Part shown: one piece after another, positions 7,271-14,086 of the stretch
How positions within the stretch are numbered: position 1 is the first letter of the stretch
Layout: every line of letters begins with the position of its first letter
From: Candidatus Competibacter sp.
Lineage (GTDB): Bacteria > Pseudomonadota > Gammaproteobacteria > Competibacterales > Competibacteraceae
DNA length: 33,418 nucleotides
Assembly: GCA_029624815.1 (NCBI GenBank)
Contig: JARSSH010000009.1
Span: forward strand, 1 to 33,418
Direction of reading: 5' to 3'
Position numbers and translations under genes: made by a program
Notes under the pieces: model-generated
Databases searched by the model: none
What the model was told of the DNA's origin: nothing
Seen by the model: the letters and a program-made list of their open reading frames with translations, nothing else

Positions 7271-7756
7271 ATGTTCACCAAGATCTTCCCCGGTTTCTCG
7301 GACAGCGCCGCCGAAACGCCCGCGCAAAAATCGCCCAGCGGCTTTCTGGAGCGCGACGGCCAAGCCATCCATGCCAGTCCCGACCTGGTCGCGCTGGCCA
7401 TGGATGGCTGGGATCTGAAGTTGCGGATCGACGGCCTGCAAACGCAGCTCAAGGCCATCAACGAGAAGATTCAGAACGCGCTGGGCGCGGGCGCGAAATT
7501 GCGGGTCGATGGCCTCTGCACGGTCAACGTCAGCGGTCGCCAGAGCCTGACGCTGACCGATGTCGAAATGTGCCGGCTCCTTCTCGGTGGACGGTTTCAG
7601 GATCTGGTCGATGAGCGCGCGGAATACACCCTGAGCGATCGGCTCAAGGACATCGTGCTCGACGCGGACCATCCGCTGAACGCCGGCCTGCGGCAGTGCG
7701 TGCAGGTCAAGGACAGCGTCTCGGTCAGCTATCGCGCCGCCGCCAAGGCCGCTTAA
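7271..7756 (+). CDS. Hypothetical early protein
   Basis: The protein is 161 aa, with a central helical segment (KLRIDGLQTQLKAINEKIQN) that could be coiled coil and a mixed alpha/beta C-terminal part. CAGGAGTAA before the ATG gives a good ribosome site. It lies between the CxxC protein and a zinc-ribbon protein in the early operon. No family named. Confidence 0.68.
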   Translation: MFTKIFPGFSDSAAETPAQKSPSGFLERDGQAIHASPDLVALAMDGWDLKLRIDGLQTQLKAINEKIQNALGAGAKLRVDGLCTVNVSGRQSLTLTDVEMCRLLLGGRFQDLVDERAEYTLSDRLKDIVLDADHPLNAGLRQCVQVKDSVSVSYRAAAKAA

Positions 7757-7809
7757 CCCACCACGGCGGGGCGCGTCGCGCCTCGCCCGCGTCCGAGGGA
7801 GGATGCATC

Positions 7810-8025
7810 ATGACTGCTCGCTTTTCGCTGCTGACCCCCCACCCGCCCATGCTGCCGTTGGTCTATCCGCCGGCCCCACCCGCCCCGGTGTATGTGTGTT
7901 GTCACTGCAAGCGAGCCGTAACGGCGTATCGTTTTGCGTGCGATGGGCATCCGGTCGGCACCTTCCACTGCCGGCATTGCGGCGACACGACCGCGATCCT
8001 CAGCGCGGTGGTCAATCGGTACTGA
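7810..8025 (+). CDS. Small zinc-ribbon protein
   Basis: The protein is 71 aa. Two cysteine pairs, CCHCK and CRHCG, about 30 residues apart, form a likely zinc ribbon after a proline-rich N terminus. GAGGGAGG precedes the ATG. Zinc ribbons of this size in phage early regions usually bind nucleic acid or a protein partner. Function unknown. Confidence 0.65.
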   Translation: MTARFSLLTPHPPMLPLVYPPAPPAPVYVCCHCKRAVTAYRFACDGHPVGTFHCRHCGDTTAILSAVVNRY

Positions 8026-8029
8026 GCCC

Positions 8030-8485
8030 ATGGCTAACCTGAAGATCACGGCCGCGCGCCGCAACAATCTGGCGAAAATCCACATCGCGAGGAAGCAGTT
8101 ATGTCTGGAGGATGAGGATTACCGTCTGATCGTCAAGCGGGTCTGCGGGGTCGAGAGCGCCGCCGACGCGGATTTTGCCGGCCATTTGCAACTGCTCAAG
8201 GAATTTAAGCGGTTGGGCTGGAAACCCAAGCCGGCGAAAACCGCCCAGGCGCACAGCATCAAGGATCCGCAGTCGCGGCGCATTCGCTGGCTGTGGCTGC
8301 GGCTGATCGAGGTGGGTCAGGTGCGGAGTACCGAGCTGTCCGCGCTGGCGAGTTATGTCAAGCGCCTGACCGGCGTGGATCGGCTGGAATGGCTGACGGC
8401 GGCACAGGCGCATCGGGTCATCGGCAGTCTGCAACAGTGGGCCAGCCGGGTGGGGGCACTGGATGAGCCGCTTAGAAAATCCTAA
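8030..8485 (+). CDS. gemA: GemA-like regulatory protein (Mu gp16, DUF1018)
   Basis: The protein is 151 aa. The conserved pattern (RNNLAKIHIARKQLCLEDED, then YRLIVKRVCG, then the LEWLTAAQAHRVIGSL region) is that of the DUF1018/GemA family of Mu-like phages. In Mu, GemA affects host gene expression and DNA supercoiling during the early phase. The start is ATG 8030, four bases after the zinc-ribbon stop. The gene overlaps the Mor-like start by 23 bases, the order seen in Mu-like phages. Confidence 0.85.
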   Translation: MANLKITAARRNNLAKIHIARKQLCLEDEDYRLIVKRVCGVESAADADFAGHLQLLKEFKRLGWKPKPAKTAQAHSIKDPQSRRIRWLWLRLIEVGQVRSTELSALASYVKRLTGVDRLEWLTAAQAHRVIGSLQQWASRVGALDEPLRKS

Positions 8486-8915
8486 TAGACCAGCGGCCCG
8501 GCAACTCGAATTCGCCGGCGACCCCTCGTTCGATCGCTCCGGGACTTCGCCCCTTGACGGTGAGTTAACGGACTTGAGCGCGGGCGTGCGGGAGCTTCTG
8601 GAGGGGCTGGGTTATGACGGCCTCATGCGGTTGCTCGATGCCTATGCCGGCGAGCAGATCTACGTGCCGCGCGAGGTGACGGCGGATCATGCGCTGGCCC
8701 AGGCGCTGGGGTTGGACACCGCCCAGGCGTTGTGTCGGACGGTGGGGTGCAGCGGCGGGTTCCGGGTGCCGACCGGCCACGACTTGCGCCGCAAGCTACG
8801 CGACCGGGAGATTCGCGCCCAGCGCGCGGCGGGGCTGTCACTGCGGGCACTGGTGCGGCGGTTCAAGCTGTCGGAATGCCGAATTTGCGCGGTGTTGGCG
8901 CAAGAAGATCGTTAG
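8463..8915 (+). CDS. mor: Mor-family transcription activator
   Basis: The protein is 150 aa. The C-terminal third (REIRAQRAAGLSLRALVRRF, then KLSECRICAVL) is the helix-turn-helix of the Mor/C family. The preceding beta-alpha part (LMRLLDAYAGEQIYVPRE) is its dimerisation domain. In Mu, Mor activates the middle promoter that starts later gene expression. No second Mor/C paralogue is seen here, so this protein may drive the late genes directly, as proposed for D3112-type phages. Confidence 0.85.
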   Translation: MSRLENPNRPAARQLEFAGDPSFDRSGTSPLDGELTDLSAGVRELLEGLGYDGLMRLLDAYAGEQIYVPREVTADHALAQALGLDTAQALCRTVGCSGGFRVPTGHDLRRKLRDREIRAQRAAGLSLRALVRRFKLSECRICAVLAQEDR

Positions 8916-8956
8916 CCTGATGGGAGAATGCCCCATGAAACCCGACGCGCCCAGCC

Positions 8957-9127
8957 ATGGCTGATCCGATCAATGCCGTGCATTGCCCGGCCTGTTCCGG
9001 CACGCTGTTGTTGCCGATCAAGCCGACCCCGATGGCCATCAAGATTGCCTGCCCACACTGCAAGCGGGCGCTGCGGGCCACACTGCGCGGCCCCAAGAGT
9101 CGGCCCGAGCTAAAGGTGATGCGTTGA
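8957..9127 (+). CDS. com: Com-like zinc-finger protein
   Basis: This is a short gene of 56 aa. It begins MADPINAVHCPACSGTLLL and has a second pair, IACPHCKRALRA, giving CxxC-18-CxxC. Mu Com has the same size and spacing and is a zinc-finger RNA-binding activator of mom translation. Upstream, ATG 8935 opens a nine-codon ORF with GGGAG before it, and its TGA (8962-8964) overlaps the start of this gene, so translation may be coupled. No Mom-like modifier gene follows, so the target is unknown. Confidence 0.7.
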   Translation: MADPINAVHCPACSGTLLLPIKPTPMAIKIACPHCKRALRATLRGPKSRPELKVMR

Positions 9128-9243
9128 TTTTGCCGGATGCCGGGTATACCTTGCTGACCGTCCTCACCACCCTGGAGCGCGCCGTGCAAACCGTCGCCGC
9201 CGCGCCCGGCGACCGAAATCCCTCCATCGGGCAACGGAGCTAA
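9124..9243 (+). CDS. Possible 39-aa ORF with TTG start
   Basis: A 39-aa frame starts at TTG 9124, overlapping the Com-like stop as TTGA, with AAAGGTGAT upstream. It has one hydrophobic helix (AGYTLLTVLTTLERAVQTVA). Coupling and ribosome site argue for translation; small size and rare start argue against. No family. Confidence 0.3.
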   Translation: MILPDAGYTLLTVLTTLERAVQTVAAAPGDRNPSIGQRS

Positions 9244-9266
9244 AAGCCCCGCCGGTCCCCGCCATC

Positions 9267-9294
9267 ATGGCGCTCAATGACACTTGAGCGCCAT
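9267..9294. promoter_or_regulatory. Perfect 11-bp hairpin at the endolysin start
   Basis: ATGGCGCTCAA (9267-9277) and TTGAGCGCCAT (9284-9294) pair perfectly around a 6-base loop. It covers the first possible endolysin ATG (9277) and ends 3 bases before the second (9298). There is no T tract, so it is not an ordinary terminator. It may limit endolysin translation, mark an mRNA processing site, or be a protein-binding dyad. Confidence 0.55.
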
Positions 9295-9789
9295 GCCATG
9301 CCAAACACGCTGTCCCCATCGTCCGCCGCGCTGGAACTGATCCACGAATTCGAGCAAGGCCCACAGGGCGGCATGGCGTCCGTGCCGTACCGCTGCTCGG
9401 CGGGAAAACTCACCATCGGCTGGGGGCATGTGATCCGCGATCATGAACAATTCGTCATGCCGTTAACAGCCGCCCAGGCGGATGCGCTGCTTCAACAAGA
9501 CTTGGCCCAATTCGCGGCCGGCGTCAACGAGCGCGTCACGGTGCCGCTCACGCAATCGATGTTCGACGCGCTGGCCTGTTTCGCGTTCAACGTCGGGCTG
9601 GGCGCTTTCGCCGGTTCGACGTTGCTGCGTCTGCTGAACCAGCGCTTTTACGCCGCCGCCGCCGAACAATTTCCACGCTGGACCAAGGCCACGGACCCGA
9701 AGACCGGACAGAAGATCATTCTCCCCGGCCTGAGTCGCCGTCGGGCCGCGGAACGTGCGCTGTTCGAGCGGGACGGGATGCTGCCGTGA
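9277..9789 (+). CDS. Endolysin, GH24 phage lysozyme
   Basis: The protein is 170 aa from ATG 9277, or 163 aa from ATG 9298. It cleaves the glycan strands of peptidoglycan to lyse the cell. From ATG 9298, the catalytic Glu is E19 (HEFEQG) and the conserved TIGWGH lies at 39-44; the Asp of T4 lysozyme is replaced by Cys33 (YRCSAG), as in many phage lysozymes of this type. The C-terminal LSRRRAAERALFERD is also typical. No signal or SAR segment is visible, so release should depend on a holin. No good ribosome site is present because a hairpin covers the region. Confidence 0.92.
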   Translation: MTLERHAMPNTLSPSSAALELIHEFEQGPQGGMASVPYRCSAGKLTIGWGHVIRDHEQFVMPLTAAQADALLQQDLAQFAAGVNERVTVPLTQSMFDALACFAFNVGLGAFAGSTLLRLLNQRFYAAAAEQFPRWTKATDPKTGQKIILPGLSRRRAAERALFERDGMLP

Positions 9790-10133
9790 TTCCCATTCGT
9801 GCGTTATTGAAAATCGATGTCGCGGCGCGCAAACAAGAGGCGTCCACCGCCGTGGCCATCGTTCGCTTGCTGGGCTGGTCGGGGGCCATTGGGCTGTGGT
9901 GGTGGTTGGGGGCGCTGAACGATGAACAAGTGTTGCTGCTCATCGCTGGCGTGGAGTCGGTTGCGGCTCTTGCGCGGGCCGTGCTGCCTGATCGGTTCGG
10001 CGGGGAGGTGGCTTCTTCCGATCGCGTTCTCGGCGCTCGTGGGATGCGCCCAACCGCCGACGTGCCGCCCGATGCTACAAGTTCGGGACGCCGGGTGGAC
10101 CAGCGCGATACATACCCCGACGGGAATCATTGA
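9786..10133 (+). CDS. Holin-like membrane protein
   Basis: The protein is 115 aa with two adjacent hydrophobic segments at about residues 20-42 (AVAIVRLLGWSGAIGLWWWL) and 48-66 (QVLLLIAGVESVAALARAVL). This resembles small phage membrane proteins found next to endolysins. It overlaps the endolysin stop by 4 bases. A holin role (timed pore for endolysin) is inferred from position and topology. The polar tail after residue 72 coincides with an overlapping lipoprotein frame and may have little function of its own. Confidence 0.65.
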   Translation: MIPIRALLKIDVAARKQEASTAVAIVRLLGWSGAIGLWWWLGALNDEQVLLLIAGVESVAALARAVLPDRFGGEVASSDRVLGARGMRPTADVPPDATSSGRRVDQRDTYPDGNH

Positions 10134-10167
10134 GCACGCCGGCATGGCGTGTGAGTGGATTTATTGA
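9961..10167 (+). CDS. Embedded lipoprotein, possible o-spanin (Rz1-like)
   Basis: In the +1 frame of the holin-like gene, a 68-aa frame starts at TTG 9961 with GGAG four bases upstream (ATG 9922 is an in-frame alternative). It has a signal sequence ending in the lipobox LVGC at residues 26-29, then a short mature peptide beginning CAQPPTC. Outer-membrane spanins (Rz1) are small proline-containing lipoproteins often embedded in another lysis gene. Here the host frame is not a typical i-spanin, so the partner is unclear. It rests on lipobox, position and ribosome site. Confidence 0.45.
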   Translation: MRLLRGPCCLIGSAGRWLLPIAFSALVGCAQPPTCRPMLQVRDAGWTSAIHTPTGIIEHAGMACEWIY

Positions 10168-10183
10168 CCTGTGGAGAATGCTG

Positions 10184-10492
10184 ATGAATGAGCAACAAAT
10201 CGAACAAGAGATTCAAGATAAAGGCTTGACCGCCGCTCGGGTGACGCCTGAGTTGGTGGACGCGGTGATTGTGGGTGAGGATTACCATGTCTTCCCCGGC
10301 ACGACGCTGACCGTATGCTGCCTGAAGCTGCGTAATGGCTTTACCGTGACGGGAGAGAGCGCTTGCGCCAGCCCGGAGAACTTTGACGCCGAGCTAGGCA
10401 GGAAAATCGCCCGCAAGAACGCGCGCGACAAGATTTTGGCGCTGGAGGGCTATGCCTTGTGCGAGCGCTTGTGGATTTCTCGGCAACCCTAG
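10184..10492 (+). CDS. Gp49/gp66-like phage protein
   Basis: The protein is 102 aa. The conserved stretches VTPELVDAVIVGEDYHVFPG, LTVCCLKLRNGFTVTGESAC and GRKIARKNARDKILALEGY match the phage Gp49/gp66 family (PF13876), whose function is unknown. ATG 10184 is chosen because GGAG lies 7 bases upstream; earlier in-frame ATGs at 10130 and 10178 fit less well. It lies inside the lysis region, which is unusual for a protein often found near replication or structural genes. Confidence 0.85.
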   Translation: MNEQQIEQEIQDKGLTAARVTPELVDAVIVGEDYHVFPGTTLTVCCLKLRNGFTVTGESACASPENFDAELGRKIARKNARDKILALEGYALCERLWISRQP

Positions 10493-10502
10493 GAGAACCG
10501 CC

Positions 10503-10703
10503 TTGATCCATTTTAACTTGGCAACCGGTTGGTTTTTCGTCTGCCTGGTCGCGTCGGTGGTGGTGATCGGCAACGTGCTTCCACCACTCGGGCTCTCGTG
10601 GTGGTGGTCGCTGATCATCTTTGTCGTCGGAGCCCTGCCTATTGGCTGGATGTTCATCCGCCTGTTTTTCGCCATGCGGTCTTACCAGGAGTACCCACAC
10701 TGA
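10503..10703 (+). CDS. Small membrane protein, TTG start
   Basis: The protein is 66 aa from TTG 10503, with AGGAG seven bases upstream overlapping the previous stop. Two transmembrane segments are visible (about residues 8-28, FVCLVASVVVIGNVL, and 32-55, WWWSLIIFVVGALPIGWMF). It could be a second holin or antiholin. An in-frame ATG at 10452 is inside the previous gene and less likely. Confidence 0.6.
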   Translation: MIHFNLATGWFFVCLVASVVVIGNVLPPLGLSWWWSLIIFVVGALPIGWMFIRLFFAMRSYQEYPH

Positions 10704-10828
10704 ACTCGAAACCCTTTCTCTTCGCGGCGCTGGCCGCGTTAAGCACGCCGGTGCTGGCCTGCGGCGACTTCGGGCCGGATTACGGCGAACCGTGCCCACC
10801 GGGCGCGCCTATTTCGGTGAGATATTGA
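10700..10828 (+). CDS. Tiny exported protein with GDFGPDYGEPCPP block
   Basis: The protein is 42 aa, apparently starting at CTG 10700, which overlaps the previous stop (CTGA), with AGGAG 8 bases upstream. A signal peptide (FLFAALAALSTPVLA) precedes CGDFGPDYGEPCPPG; the Cys after VLA could be lipidated or disulfide-bonded. The block LACGDFGPDYGEPCPP is identical to that in the protein at 11094. The rare start keeps confidence moderate. Confidence 0.5.
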   Translation: MNSKPFLFAALAALSTPVLACGDFGPDYGEPCPPGAPISVRY

Positions 10829-10842
10829 GGGGGTTTCTTCCG

Positions 10843-11073
10843 ATGAGTGCGTTTTGGAAAGCGCTGTTGGTGCGCGCCGTCAGAGCATTGGCCGGCGCGG
10901 TGGTATGGGATGCGGCGCTGCGCGCCGTGGCCGACTTAATGAACGCCGATCTGCCCGGCGATGAAAAGCGCCGGCGGGTACTGGCCGATTTGAAAGCCGC
11001 GTTCCAGTACGTGCCGACCCGACTGCTGAATGTTGCAATCGAGGTCGCCGTGCTGGACAGCAAGACCTCGTAA
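10843..11073 (+). CDS. Small hypothetical protein of the lysis region
   Basis: The protein is 76 aa, helical and basic-amphipathic at its N terminus (FWKALLVRAVRALAGAVVWD), with GAGGGGG before the ATG. It lies between the two GDFGPDYGEPCPP proteins. No clear transmembrane helix or family. Confidence 0.6.
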   Translation: MSAFWKALLVRAVRALAGAVVWDAALRAVADLMNADLPGDEKRRRVLADLKAAFQYVPTRLLNVAIEVAVLDSKTS

Positions 11074-11093
11074 CCTGATCTGGAGACGCATCG

Positions 11094-11501
11094 ATGCCCT
11101 ATTCCTCTTCCTCTTCCCCTGTCGCCGGCCTGATCCTGAGCGCCGCGATGCTGATGAACGCGCCCACCCTGGCCTGCGGCGATTTCGGCCCGGATTACGG
11201 CGAACCGTGCCCGCCGGTCACTCCAGTCCCGGTGGAACGCATCCCCCTGGCCGGGTGGGATAGACCACTGTGGTTGGGGGCCGACGCCGACGGGAACCCC
11301 ATTCCCGATGCGCCGGTGCAGGGATTCGTGGTAGCAAACGACTTCGCCGTTTTGGTGGCGACGCTGCCCAACGAAATCAAAATCATCGGCACGAGCAACC
11401 AGTGCATTCAGGCGTCTTGCCCGTGGCTGGGCAATGCCGCGCGCCAGGCGCTGGAGCACCAGGCCGATTTGGTCATGCGCGTGCTCCATCAGACGCCCTA
11501 A
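11094..11501 (+). CDS. Exported protein with GDFGPDYGEPCPP block
   Basis: The protein is 135 aa. A hydrophobic signal (VAGLILSAAMLMNAPTLA) precedes CGDFGPDYGEPCPP, the same peptide as in the small protein at 10700, and then a mixed domain with later cysteines (NQCIQASCPW). Four cysteines may form disulfides in the periplasm or the first may be lipidated. Over the 47-bp shared block the two genes differ at only about three codon third positions. GGAG precedes the ATG. A lysis or superinfection role is only a guess. Confidence 0.65.
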   Translation: MPYSSSSSPVAGLILSAAMLMNAPTLACGDFGPDYGEPCPPVTPVPVERIPLAGWDRPLWLGADADGNPIPDAPVQGFVVANDFAVLVATLPNEIKIIGTSNQCIQASCPWLGNAARQALEHQADLVMRVLHQTP

Positions 11502-11512
11502 TCCGAGCCGCC

Positions 11513-11884
11513 ATGTCCGATCACCCCGCGCCGCCGCGCCGCCGCGCCTCCGACGCCATCGATGGCCCAGAATCGTCGGGGCCATTGACCCGGCGGGCCG
11601 TCGATCATGACATGCACGCCCTGGTTTGCTCGGTCCATCATTTGGGCGAACGCGTGTTGGTGCTGGAGACCAAAATGGGCGTGTCGGATGGTCGGCTTCG
11701 GTCGATCGAGGATGAAATCAGGGGCACGAAAACCGAAGTCGGTAACGTGTTGGGCTGTCTGCAAGGGCATATCCAGAACGAAGAAAAGCAGAAAAACCAG
11801 GTGTTAATGTGGGTCATCGCCACCCTGCTCTCCGTGCTCGGCTTCGGAGCGGCGGCGCTGATCAATCATCTGCTCTCGAAATAA
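11513..11884 (+). CDS. C-tail membrane protein, XhlA-like
   Basis: The protein is 123 aa with a polar N terminus, a coiled-coil-like middle (RVLVLETKMGVSDGRLRSIE, then GHIQNEEKQK) and one C-terminal transmembrane helix (VLMWVIATLLSVLGFGAAAL). This layout resembles XhlA-type haemolysin/holin accessory proteins of phages. It closes the lysis region just before the terminase genes. The call is by topology. Confidence 0.6.
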   Translation: MSDHPAPPRRRASDAIDGPESSGPLTRRAVDHDMHALVCSVHHLGERVLVLETKMGVSDGRLRSIEDEIRGTKTEVGNVLGCLQGHIQNEEKQKNQVLMWVIATLLSVLGFGAAALINHLLSK

Positions 11885-11885
11885 C

Positions 11886-12425
11886 ATGCCGCGCGCACGC
11901 CACCCTGACGCCCTGGACGGCAACAACGGCTATCAAAAAAATATCCGCGACGAGGTGCGGGCGCTGTACGTGCATAGCCATCTCAATATTCCGCAAATCA
12001 GCGACCGGCTGAACCTGCCAACCCGCACGATCCACCGCTACCGCGCCAATGCCCGCAAGGACGGCGACGATTGGGAGGACGCGCGGCTATCGGCGCTGGT
12101 TGCCGGGCAAGGCTATCAAGCCGCTGTCTCGCAAGTCCTGGAAGGGCTGCTGAAACAGTCGCAATGCGTCATGCAGGCGATCAACGAAGACGAAACCCTC
12201 GACCCAGAAAAGAAAATGTCGATGCTGGCGCAACTGGCGTACAGCATGAACATGGCGCGAAAGGCCGCCGAGGGGCTGAACCCCAAAATCAGCAAGCTGA
12301 CGGTGGCGCTGGAAGTGCTGAACCTGCTGACGCGCCACATTCGCGACGAGCATCCCGAGCACGCCGCCGCCTTCCTCGACATCCTGCAACCGTTCGGCAC
12401 GGAACTACGGCGGCGCTATGCCTAG
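11886..12425 (+). CDS. Small terminase-like protein (Mu gp27, DUF1804)
   Basis: The protein is 179 aa. An N-terminal helix-turn-helix (VHSHLNIPQISDRLNLPTRT, then HRYRANARKDG) is followed by a helical oligomerisation part. This matches the DUF1804 family that sits before the large terminase in Mu-like phages and recognises packaging DNA. It starts one base after the previous stop and overlaps the large subunit by 8 bases. Confidence 0.88.
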   Translation: MPRARHPDALDGNNGYQKNIRDEVRALYVHSHLNIPQISDRLNLPTRTIHRYRANARKDGDDWEDARLSALVAGQGYQAAVSQVLEGLLKQSQCVMQAINEDETLDPEKKMSMLAQLAYSMNMARKAAEGLNPKISKLTVALEVLNLLTRHIRDEHPEHAAAFLDILQPFGTELRRRYA

Positions 12426-14079
12426 GCTCTCGACCGCCGCCCTGGAATTCCAGGCACAACTGGACGCGCTGGCAGACGATCTGCGTCGGCATATCGAAAC
12501 CGATTGCCAGGCGTTCCCGCTGGACGCGGCGGCCACCTCGACGCGGCGCGCGCGGGTCATTGCCGGGGCAGACGGCTTCAAGTTCTTCTGCCAGACCTAC
12601 TTCCCGCACTACTGCACCGCCGATCCGGGCATCCTGCACGATTTTCTGTTCGTGGCGTTGCCGGCCCTGGTGGACGATCCGCGCGGGCGCAAGCTGGCCC
12701 TGGCCGCCCCGCGAGGCGAAGCCAAGAGCACCATCGCCACCCAATTGTTCACGCTCTGGTGCGTGGTTACCGCCCGCAAGCCCTACATCGTCATCGTGAT
12801 GGATGCACTGGATCAAGCGCTGCCGATGCTGGAAGCGATTAAGGCGGAACTGGACAGCAACCCTCGACTGCAACAGGATTTCCCCGAAGCCTGCGGACAG
12901 GGCCGGGTCTGGCAACAGCGGGTCATCCTCACCACCAACAACATCAAGGTCGAAGTCTTCGGCAGTGGCAAGCGGATGCGCGGCTTGCGGCATGGCCCGC
13001 ACCGGCCCGGCCTGGTGCTGCTCGACGATCTGGAAAACGACGAAAACGTCCGTAGCCCGCAGCAACGCGACAAGCTGGAAAACTGGCTAAAAAAGACCGT
13101 GCTCAAACTGGGCGCGGCGGATGATAGCCTCGACGTGGTCTACATCGGCACCTTGCTGCACTACGACTCGGTGCTGGCTCGCACCCTCAAGCGCCCGCTG
13201 TGGGAAAGCCACGTCTTCCGCGCGGTGTTGGACTGGCCGCACCGCATGGATCTCTGGGAGCAGTGGGAAGAAAAACTGCTGAACGAGAGCGAAGAGGCTG
13301 CCGACGCCTTCTATGCCGACCGCCGCGCCAACATGGACGCGGGCGCGCGGGTGAGTTGGCCGGCGCAACGGCCGCTGTTGGCGCTCATGAAAGTGCGAGC
13401 GCGTGATGGTCACGCGGCTTTCGATTCGGAACTGCAAAACGACCCGCTCAACAGCGAAGACGCGCTGTTCCGCCAGATTGCTTGCTGGGTCGAGGAGCCG
13501 CGCGGCGGCCTGTATTTTGGCGCGTGCGACCCCAGTTTGGGAAAATCCGGCGCCAGCCGCGATCCCAGCGCTATCCTTGTCGGCAGTTTTAACCGCGCCA
13601 CCGGCGTTCTCGATGTCGTCGAGGCGCGCATCGCCCGCCGGCTGCCCGACAAGATCATCGAAGACATCATTGCCCTGCATGCCCGCTATCACTGCCTGTT
13701 GTGGGGCGTCGAGGCGGTGCAGTTCCAAGAATTTCTGCGTACGGAATTGGTGAAGCGCAGCGCCGCGCGCGGCCTGCCCGTGCCCGCCCGTCCCATCGTG
13801 CCGCACGCCGACAAGCTGCTGCGGATCGAGAGTTTGCAGCCGCATGTCGCCAACGGCCTAATCCGGCTGCATCCCAGCCAGGCCACCCTGCTGGAACAAC
13901 TGCGGCATTTCCCCTTCGCAGATCATGATGACGGCCCGGATGCGCTGCACATGCTCTGGACGCTGGCTACCGGTTCAGGGGCGTGGTTGGGCGCGATTCA
14001 GACCACCAGCCAACTCCAAGGCGCAATGGTCGGCTGGGGATCGGTGCCGGGCGATGGCTCGGTCTGGGCCAATTTTTGA
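12418..14079 (+). CDS. Large terminase subunit (Mu gp28-like)
   Basis: The protein is 553 aa: an ATPase motor plus nuclease that packs DNA into heads. A Walker A-like APRGEAKST lies at residues 97-105 and Walker B LLDD at 201-204. The nuclease half carries D371 (GACDPSLGK), E432 (WGVEAVQF) and D508 (DDGPDALHM), an RNase H-type metal triad. Both activities look intact. In Mu-like phages packaging starts in the prophage and includes host DNA at the ends. Confidence 0.95.
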   Translation: MPRLSTAALEFQAQLDALADDLRRHIETDCQAFPLDAAATSTRRARVIAGADGFKFFCQTYFPHYCTADPGILHDFLFVALPALVDDPRGRKLALAAPRGEAKSTIATQLFTLWCVVTARKPYIVIVMDALDQALPMLEAIKAELDSNPRLQQDFPEACGQGRVWQQRVILTTNNIKVEVFGSGKRMRGLRHGPHRPGLVLLDDLENDENVRSPQQRDKLENWLKKTVLKLGAADDSLDVVYIGTLLHYDSVLARTLKRPLWESHVFRAVLDWPHRMDLWEQWEEKLLNESEEAADAFYADRRANMDAGARVSWPAQRPLLALMKVRARDGHAAFDSELQNDPLNSEDALFRQIACWVEEPRGGLYFGACDPSLGKSGASRDPSAILVGSFNRATGVLDVVEARIARRLPDKIIEDIIALHARYHCLLWGVEAVQFQEFLRTELVKRSAARGLPVPARPIVPHADKLLRIESLQPHVANGLIRLHPSQATLLEQLRHFPFADHDDGPDALHMLWTLATGSGAWLGAIQTTSQLQGAMVGWGSVPGDGSVWANF

Positions 14080-14086
14080 GGTGCTC

